Shown piece after piece: positions 57,646-64,000 of a stretch of 64,000 nucleotides of DNA. Both the position numbers and the translations under genes were made by a program. The first letter of the stretch is position 1, and the number at the start of each line of letters is the position of its first letter. The DNA lies in contig CM053162.1 of assembly GCA_028571685.1 (NCBI GenBank), positions 12,342,001-12,406,000 of the forward strand, given 5' to 3'. The notes under the pieces are model-generated. The model had not been told where the DNA came from, searched no databases, and saw only the letters and a program-made list of their open reading frames with translations. The DNA is from Heterohyrax brucei. Lineage: Eukaryota > Chordata > Mammalia > Hyracoidea > Procaviidae.

Positions 57646-59094
57646 TGGGGCAAATGTCTCTGTTTAATCAGTAGTATTCTGAAAGGCATGAGTGCATAAG
57701 CAAGTATGTATGAAGGGGCCTTAGCGGAGGAGGGAGAGGATGGGGCTGAGGCAGGTGTTAAGAGACAGTTACTTGTTAGCTGTGTTTCAAGATTTACTGA
57801 GAGGACTTACTGACTAGAGGCTGGACTGGGAGAAGACACCAGTAACGTGATACCAACAGCTGGTCTGATTTGCATTTAGAAAGCCAGCCTGTTTCAGACA
57901 GCTCTGCTGATGCAGGGAGCCGTCATTCCTGACAGGGCTTCCCCTATCTGTGAGAATCTTCCCTCCTCCCCAGATGCCTCTCCTGCCTGGTCCCCGGTCT
58001 GCCCACATTCTAGACATACAGCAACCAGCCCTGACTCCAGACAGCCACCTGTATCCCACTCTTCCTGCCGCTGTTTTCCTGATGCGCTAGCAGGCGTCCC
58101 CCTACCCAGCCTACCGCCTTTAGGCTGGTACACAGTTTTCACAAGACGGGTTTTTGTGGTTTGGGTTTTTTCCTTCGTAAGTTTGCAGCTGCTAGTTTTG
58201 AAACCACCAGCCCTGAGGCAACTCAGTCAAAAAGAAAGAGAGAGCGAGAGAGAAGCAGAGAGAATAAAGGAGAGGGATTATAAGATGTCTTTTGGTAAAT
58301 CATTTATGACACGTAACAGGTCTGTGTGGTGCCCTTGTCCTTGCTCTGTCTTCTCTGCTTCATTTGGTGGAAGGGCTGCTTTCCAGACACATTCAGATGT
58401 GGGTCTGCTCTAGGGGACTTAAGGGAGTATATCTCATACACCCCATCCCTTGTCTGCCTGTGGGTAACAGGTGAGTTTGGATGGGGCCAAGACTTTTGGC
58501 TAATTACCTATGTAGGGACCTGAAGCACCAGTATGCACCACTGGTGTGCTCCTACCTGTGTGCACCTACTATGTGTGAGGAGAAGAGTGAGGAAGCACAG
58601 GAAGACCCTGACTGAGATTGCAAGTGTTAAGTGGGGGTCAAGTTCAAGCCAACAAATGGCTTACTTTGCGTATGCAAATGTAAGTATTTAGGGGAACACA
58701 GACTTGAGGCAAAAAGAAGAGATGAAATAAACAGACTACAGAACTAACTATTCAAGTTCAGGTCCTCCTGCATGTCCTCTCAATTGTGATGTTTAATCAT
58801 AGATTCTTTCCAAAACAAAGAGAGCCCAAAACTCACAGCTTGGGTAAAAGCAGCTATCTGTCTCTTGTCCCTGTCAGAGCAGCCAGGCTTACTTTGAGCA
58901 GCTTTTGTATGTCATCCACTTGTTGGCATTTTTACTGTAACCCCAAACCTGCCTGTGAGGCTAATAGAAGCAATTTTGCTGATGGAAGGAGAAAGAATTT
59001 TGGTAACAATACCAAGTCAGAGAAGTGAAAAATGCTTTGACCTTAAAGGACAGGGATGAATCTGAGCTACTGGGAGTCTGTGCCTTGTCATTCT
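57646..59094. other. FLI1 intron 1, unique block
   Basis: Holds the longest open frame of the window (167 codons, plus strand, 57910-58413), but it has no family motif and biased low-complexity parts. An AG-rich tract lies at about 58232-58280. RUNX-type TGTGGT occurs near 58325. No repeat recognised. Confidence 0.5.
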
Positions 59095-59125
59095 TGTGCG
59101 TGTGCGTGTGCGTGTGCGTGTGCGT

Positions 59126-59169
<44 letters not shown>

Positions 59170-59179
59170 ACATGCACAC
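59095..59179. repeat. 85 bp alternating purine-pyrimidine tract
   Basis: (TGTGCG)n followed by (TG)n and a short gcgcacatgcacac end. Strict purine-pyrimidine alternation throughout, the classic Z-DNA-prone pattern and a hypervariable microsatellite. Confidence 0.97.
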
Positions 59180-59451
59180 CTCATGTAGAACACCTGACCC
59201 ATTTGGGTCTTACATCAAAATTATTTCCCTTCTCTCTGCTCACCCCTCCCCATGCTTGTTGGATGTCCCTGAGGGCTGGGGTACATTCTTCTTTGTATTT
59301 GCCATGAAGCTATTCAGCACAGTGAGTGCTAGACATATAGTAGGTACTGTATAAATGCTTAGTTAACTGAATTGAGTGGCATATTTGTTGTCACATTCTT
59401 AGAGAAATACGTTCTGATTTTCCCTGTTGTCTACCACATAAAATCCAAATT
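59180..59451. other. FLI1 intron 1, possible L2 end
   Basis: agcacagtgagtgctagaca then tatagtaggtactgtataaa resembles an L2/MIR end phrase at about 59318-59365. No gene. Confidence 0.5.
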
Positions 59452-59648
59452 CTCACTGCAGTTCCTATGGAGTCCCTTCCCATTCATGGTGACATCATGT
59501 GTTGGAGCAGAATTGTGCTCCATAGGGTTTGCAATGGCTGATGTTTTGAAAGTAGGTCACCAGGCCATTCTTCAGAGGCACCTCTGGGTGAACTTACACC
59601 TCTAGCTTTTCAGTCAGGAGCAGAGTGTGTTACATTTGCACCACCAGT
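59452..59648 (-). mobile_element. AfroSINE, B type
   Basis: gcagttcctatggagtccct, ccatagggtttgcaatggct and tcaccaggccattcttcaga. Confidence 0.93.
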
Positions 59649-60339
59649 GCATAAATTCTCTGCAGCCTAGCCTGAAATGTATTTCATGGTCAAGCCCTAA
59701 CCTAGCCTCCTGGTTTTCCATTAAGCCTACTTCTTTCAGTGAACCTTGAATGCATTCTCAAAGCTGCACAGGGCCCAGAAAGAGTTGTTACTGCACTAAT
59801 GTTTAAGACTCTATGAATGAAAGAATGCATGTGTTCCATGGATCTAGTTCTAGGGCTCCCAAGCCAGGTCTCAGGAAATCTCTCCTTCTTTCCTTTTCTC
59901 ATGTCACTTATGCCCTTGCTGTCAGTACACATAACCACCTACTGTAGGTCAGGACACATGTGGGGCCAATTCTTTTATTTCCATTTCTGAAGTGTGGGAG
60001 TATCACTCTCATTCACATGTTCTGAGGGCCTCCAGCACTTGCAGTGGACATTAACTCAGCTCCTTCATTATCCAGGGGCTTAGACATCCTAGGTCACCAT
60101 GCACCTCTCCATGGAGTCCTCCACACTAGGCCAACCCTCACAGGGATTCTTCTGAATTCTTTCTGCTTATCTCATGCCACCCCATCTTTGACTAGTTCCT
60201 ATTCTTTACAATTGCTCTTTCACTATCTTGGAATCCTATAAGTGTTTGCTTCTTACTGAAATGCATATTGTTTCTCCTGATTCTTTGGGGACCTTTCATC
60301 CCCAAATAACCAAAGCTATATATCAAATCAAACACCACA
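59649..60339. other. FLI1 intron 1, unclassified
   Basis: No gene. Parts are pyrimidine-rich, in the manner of old L2 DNA, but not certain. Confidence 0.4.
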
Positions 60340-60341
60340 CT

Positions 60342-60541
60342 TGTTGCTGTCTAGTCAATTGCAGCTCGTGGTAACCCCATGTGCTACAGAGTAGAACTGC
60401 ACCATAGGCTTTTCCTCACCGTAATCTTTGCAGAGACAGATTGCCAGATCTTTCTCCCACAACATAATTGGGTTTGAATTCCTACTAACCTGTAGGTTAG
60501 TAGTCAAAGGCAGAACATTGGTGCCACCCAGGGGCCCCAAT
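60342..60541 (-). mobile_element. AfroSINE, long type
   Basis: gttgctgtctagtcaattgc, accgtaatctttgcagagac and tggtgccacccaggggcccc. Confidence 0.95.
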
Positions 60542-61867
60542 ACTGTATTCAGGACCAGAATATAAAATTAATGTTAGATGTCCCTGCACGGCTCTGCTGT
60601 ACCCAGAGGCCCATTCTTCACTAACCCCCATCTTCTCCCATCCCGTGGGCTTCTTTAAGGGACTTTACCTGGTCTGATTAGCTGTTCATCTAGCAATATT
60701 AATGACATCCCAATGACTGTAATTCTTGTTATGGAATAACTCTCCAGGAATTTACATCTTTTTGATCCGCATTGTTACACTTTGCTGTGAAAGCCACACT
60801 ACTTAGTCCTTTGGTTCAATTATTGGTAAAGTATAGAATTCTGCCCAGCAGACAGAGCTGCTTTCCCTGTGGCTGAGCAGGTATGCTCCTGCAGACAGTG
60901 ACTGCTCAGTGTTAGGGTCTCTCCAGCTTGTTTGTCTCTTCCAAATGTCTTCTCTCCTAAAATGGTCCTCTCCTAAACAACTCCTATTGCATACCCCCAC
61001 TTGAAAGCATCCCTTGATTTGAGTCCTCTTATCTTTTGTTTTTTTTTTCTCCCAAAAGTGCCCAGTTTCTCACATTCACAGGATCTTGCTAGCTAGTAAC
61101 ATTGACCAATCATGTAAAGGTAAAACTTCTTGGATTTTGACATGAGCCTCCTGGACACTCAGAGGAGAAAGTTGATGGTGAGAGTTTCAGGACAATGGAT
61201 ACTGAGGATGAGTACACATGGGGTAGGGTGGCTCTTTGAGAACATCGCCACAGCTACTAGTGATACCTGCTTCTAAGACCAGCTGTGGACAGAGAAGCTG
61301 ACTCTCAACTCCAGAATGACCACAAATCTCTGATCTTAAAGCCATTTAGTAGAACTTTAGGCAGGAAGAGTAGGGGACAGAGACACCCCAGTGAGTACCT
61401 GCCCTAAGCCATCCAGGTTGGAATTCCAGGTGTGGAAAATCACTCAAATGCCTTAGTCATTCCCAAATCTGGCCTCCTAGGAAGCCTAGAGCTGGAAGGC
61501 TTCAGATTCATTTATATCAGCGTGTTGTTGGGTTAATGCAGCTCAGCATCTAAGCCCATTTTCTTAGAAACAGGAAATCCTGGTGTGCCAAGAGTAAAGA
61601 GATTCCAACCCCAAAAGGTCTGAGTTCATTTAGGAACTCTCTCACCACAAGGGTCTGTGGGGCTCTATGCTTTGTCCAGGCATATTCTTCCACCCATAAC
61701 TGAACCTATGCAAAGAGATGCTCTCCCTGCAGCTCAGCAGCTGGAAAAGCTGTGAGCCTAAACCTATCAAGGGCAGTGGGAATAGCTAAGGATATTGTTA
61801 TCTGCTGCAGAGACAGCCTCAACTCATGCAGACCCAGAGCCCAACAGGATCGGACCTTTGTGCCAGC
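60542..61867. other. FLI1 intron 1, unique block
   Basis: No gene or named repeat. A short T run lies at about 61037-61050. Confidence 0.5.
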
Positions 61868-62137
61868 CAAGCCAAGTGCCGTCGAGTCGGATCCGACTCA
61901 TGGGACCTTTGTGACCCACAGAGTTTTCATTGGCTGAATTATGGAAGTTAGATCACTAGGCCTTTCTTCCAAGTCCACCTTTGCCTGGAAGGTCCGCTAA
62001 AATCTGTTCAGCATCATAGCAATAGGCAAGCCTTTACTGACAGATAGGTGGTGGCTGTTCATGAGGGAATTGGCCAGGACTCGAACCCAGGTCTCTCACA
62101 TGGAAAGCAAGAATTGTACCACTGAACCAATTTAAAG
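61868..62137 (-). mobile_element. AfroSINE with a tRNA-Gly head
   Basis: On the minus strand the head reads ttggttcagtggtacaattc (A box) and gggttcgagtcctggccaat (B box). Its anticodon stem is CTTGC/GTGAG around the 7-base loop TTTCCAT, giving anticodon UCC as in tRNA-Gly. The body matches the RTE leader (ctgtcagtaaaggcttgcct) and the tail is gagtcggatccgactcgacg, shared with RTE. The three-part structure is clear. It is a SINE, not a tRNA gene. Confidence 0.93.
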
Positions 62138-63961
62138 ACTCTTCAATTCTGTTTCCCTTTTTAATTTTTGTATCTTCCATGAGAGCAGAAGCCTGTCCGT
62201 TTTGTACTCCATTCCATCTCTACCTTCTAACACAGTGCCTAGACGTGGAGGACCTAAGTAAATAGTTGAATGAACAAATCATCAGATAAATGGCACCAAG
62301 TGAACTGAGAAAGCCACAGCAGGAGGCGTTAATGAAGACCTTACAGTCAGAGCTCTCTTCCAGTGAGCCCGGCAGGGTGACTGGGCTTAACGGGGCCACA
62401 GAGAATTCTCTCTCACACACCTGTCAGACCCACGCAGGTTTGCTGGGGCAGGAGAAGAAGACACTTGTTGGCTATGCAAAATATGACTCAGTGGACAGGT
62501 TGGGCAGGGAATTCCAGAAGGGGGTCCCTGCAGAGAGATCCCTGTTTACCAAAGGGCCCTCAGAAAGCTACCTTCCTGAGCTCTGCCACACACAGAGAAA
62601 GCAGAGAGGTTTGGTTCTTTCTGACAAGGGCCCAAATGATGCTATAGCTGAGGCCTGAGGACTGACAGACAGCTGCAGGAGCAGTGACTACAGAGCCTCA
62701 CAATGGGAGAAAAGAGGCAACTCACTATTATTAGTGGCTGCTTTCCACGTATGTGTAAATCAAACAGCCTATGCAAAAAGAGGCCTCCAAGTCAGCTGCA
62801 GGAAACTCAGAGTTCTGAGCATCTTCATGCTATCAGATCAGTTCTAACCGGACTGTGTCAGGAGGCAGGAGAAGTTGGATGCAGGCCCAGACTTGCCCCA
62901 CGCCCCCTGATTTGATGTCTCAAGGGAGGACTTTGTAACTTCTCCATCATAGCCTTCTCAGCATTGCACATCGGTTCATTTCTAAAGCCTCTAGTGAATG
63001 CTTCAGTAAAATAAAAAAACAAAGTAAGTCTAGCTCTGCTTCAAAATTCCATCCTCACCCTGGAAGCTAGGGATAAGTAAAATTTGCCATTCAAAAGCAC
63101 TTTGCATTTCCTGAATGGCTTACTGTACACACCTTAGAAACTGTGATGTAGAATAATATTTAATGATATAGGGGAAAAGTTCATAATTTAACATTAAGAG
63201 AACGAAAGAAGGTTAGATGACAATAGATTCTGATATACAATAAGACATGCATGTTTACACATTTTGCATTAAAATGATTGGGAAGAAACACATGAAAATA
63301 TTAGTAGGTTGTTTTGGGGTTGTGTGCTTTCACCTATTTCTTTTGTGATTTTATATATTTCCCAAATTTTATGTACAGACAATATATTACTTTGGAAATC
63401 ACTAAAAATAAAAACCAAATGAATATTTTTTAAAAAGCATAAACTATGCATTTAATGAATTTTAAACAGTGTAAGCCAAGAAGCTGAGATGGAAAGGCAC
63501 AGCAACATATGGAGCAGAGGCTCACACAGGCCAAGCACTGTTTCTCTGCAGCTTTGGTGGGATTCTAAGGGGCCCTGCCCCTGACTCTATAGCTTCCTGT
63601 GTTTCTTGTTCATTTCAACCTATTACTGTACAGTGTCCAATAGCACCTTTCATTCCTATGGCACCTGCTTGCCTGGTATTGCTTTGCAGCTCATCTCACA
63701 AAAGCAACAGAGGCCCTAGGAACAAAGGCAAATGCAATGAATGTAATTCTGCTGTAAGTCTCACATGTCACTCAAAGGTGCACGCGATCTTTGCAGTCCC
63801 ACAAATCTCATCCTTTCCAAATTCATAACCTTCCTTATATTCTACAGTAAAGCACCGTCCCACGATTAATTAGGTAGAGTTCAGTGAATTCCAAATGCCT
63901 GATCTATCAGAAACTGACTGCCTAAGACTCCCCTGTAAAGGTAATCCAAGTATAAATAAAT
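62138..63961. other. FLI1 intron 1, mostly unique
   Basis: 62195-62280 is L2-like (cacagtgcctagacgtggag, agtaaatagttgaatgaaca). A 122-codon plus-strand frame (62290-62658) lacks motifs. 63120-63480 is AT-rich. No exon recognised. Confidence 0.5.
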
Positions 63962-64000
63962 ATGAGGACAGTGATGGTTCAGTGGTAGAGCTTTGGCCTT
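63962..64000 (+). mobile_element. tRNA-Gly-headed SINE, cut by the window edge
   Basis: gatggttcagtggtagagct is the A-box half of the same tRNA-Gly head as in the previous SINE. The body lies beyond the window. Confidence 0.75.

Noticed and set aside
57910-58413. 167-codon open frame, the longest in the window
   Set aside because: No family motif, low-complexity Glu/Arg and Pro/Ser stretches, overlapping minus-strand frames, and no splice or promoter context. Likely chance.
58961-59354. His/Thr, Arg/Thr and Cys/Val repeat frames on both strands
   Set aside because: All are translations of the TG-rich microsatellite.
62066-62137. Possible tRNA-Gly gene
   Set aside because: The tRNA-like head continues into an RTE-derived body and tail and its acceptor stem is imperfect, so it is a SINE.
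54000-64000. FLI1-antisense lncRNA (SENCR in human)
   Set aside because: It lies near the FLI1 5' end in human, but nothing in this sequence identifies an exon of it, and exon 1 seems to be outside the window.

Overview
This is mammalian intronic DNA, almost certainly from an afrotherian of the elephant type. About fifty copies or fragments of the afrotherian AfroSINE families, their RTE-type LINE partner, and L1 and MaLR-like LTR copies fill the window, and none carries an intact open frame. The only supported protein-coding sequence is one exon on the minus strand at 9299-9510. It encodes the residue 7-77 segment of the ETS-family transcription factor FLI1 (exon 2), with correct splice sites and reading phase. 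The bases to its left (1-9298) are therefore FLI1 intron 2 and the ~54.5 kb to its right (9511-64000) are FLI1 intron 1. I found neither exon 1 nor exon 3 inside the window.

Layout. 1-1541: unique intron 2. 1992-6081: a minus-strand L1 with target-site duplications, a monomeric 5' UTR and a large internal deletion. 6480-8910: an old L1 tail split by a MaLR-like LTR and by a 3'-truncated L1. 9299-9510: FLI1 exon 2. 10581-11600: a ~190 bp-arm inverted repeat. 12990-22687: SINE, RTE and L1 nests, including a MIR that appears cut into three pieces. 22688-26530: minus-strand L1 with the ORF2 C-terminus. 26531-27420: unclassified repeat-like DNA. 27421-29105: plus-strand RTE cut by a mariner. 29480-30905: plus-strand L1 tail. 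30906-42004: mostly unique sequence with several GATA/ETS/RUNX motif groups. 42341-42919: second LTR. 43081-52029: mixed, with a second fold-back mariner at 48135-48691. 52556-53065: an RTE with its 5' end joined to its 3' end. 54454-55439: a CpG-rich block with a perfect ETS site. 55987-56289: a small TIR DNA transposon. 59095-59179: a long alternating purine-pyrimidine tract. 61868-62137 and the right edge: tRNA-Gly-headed SINEs.

How it fits together. The long first intron of FLI1 is a plausible home for blood and endothelial enhancers, and FLI1 is known to be wired to GATA, RUNX and ETS factors. The repeat-free islands with such motifs (31671-32135, 33810-33900, 41446-41482, 54870-55010) are the best functional candidates apart from the exon. 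The most unusual structures are a fold-back mariner family with two transposase 3' ends, tandem monomers in an L1 5' UTR, a 5'-complete L1 lacking its 3' end yet flanked by a 16 bp duplication, and a large inverted repeat of non-repeat DNA. Repeat boundaries were judged by eye and are approximate unless a duplication or TA site fixes them.
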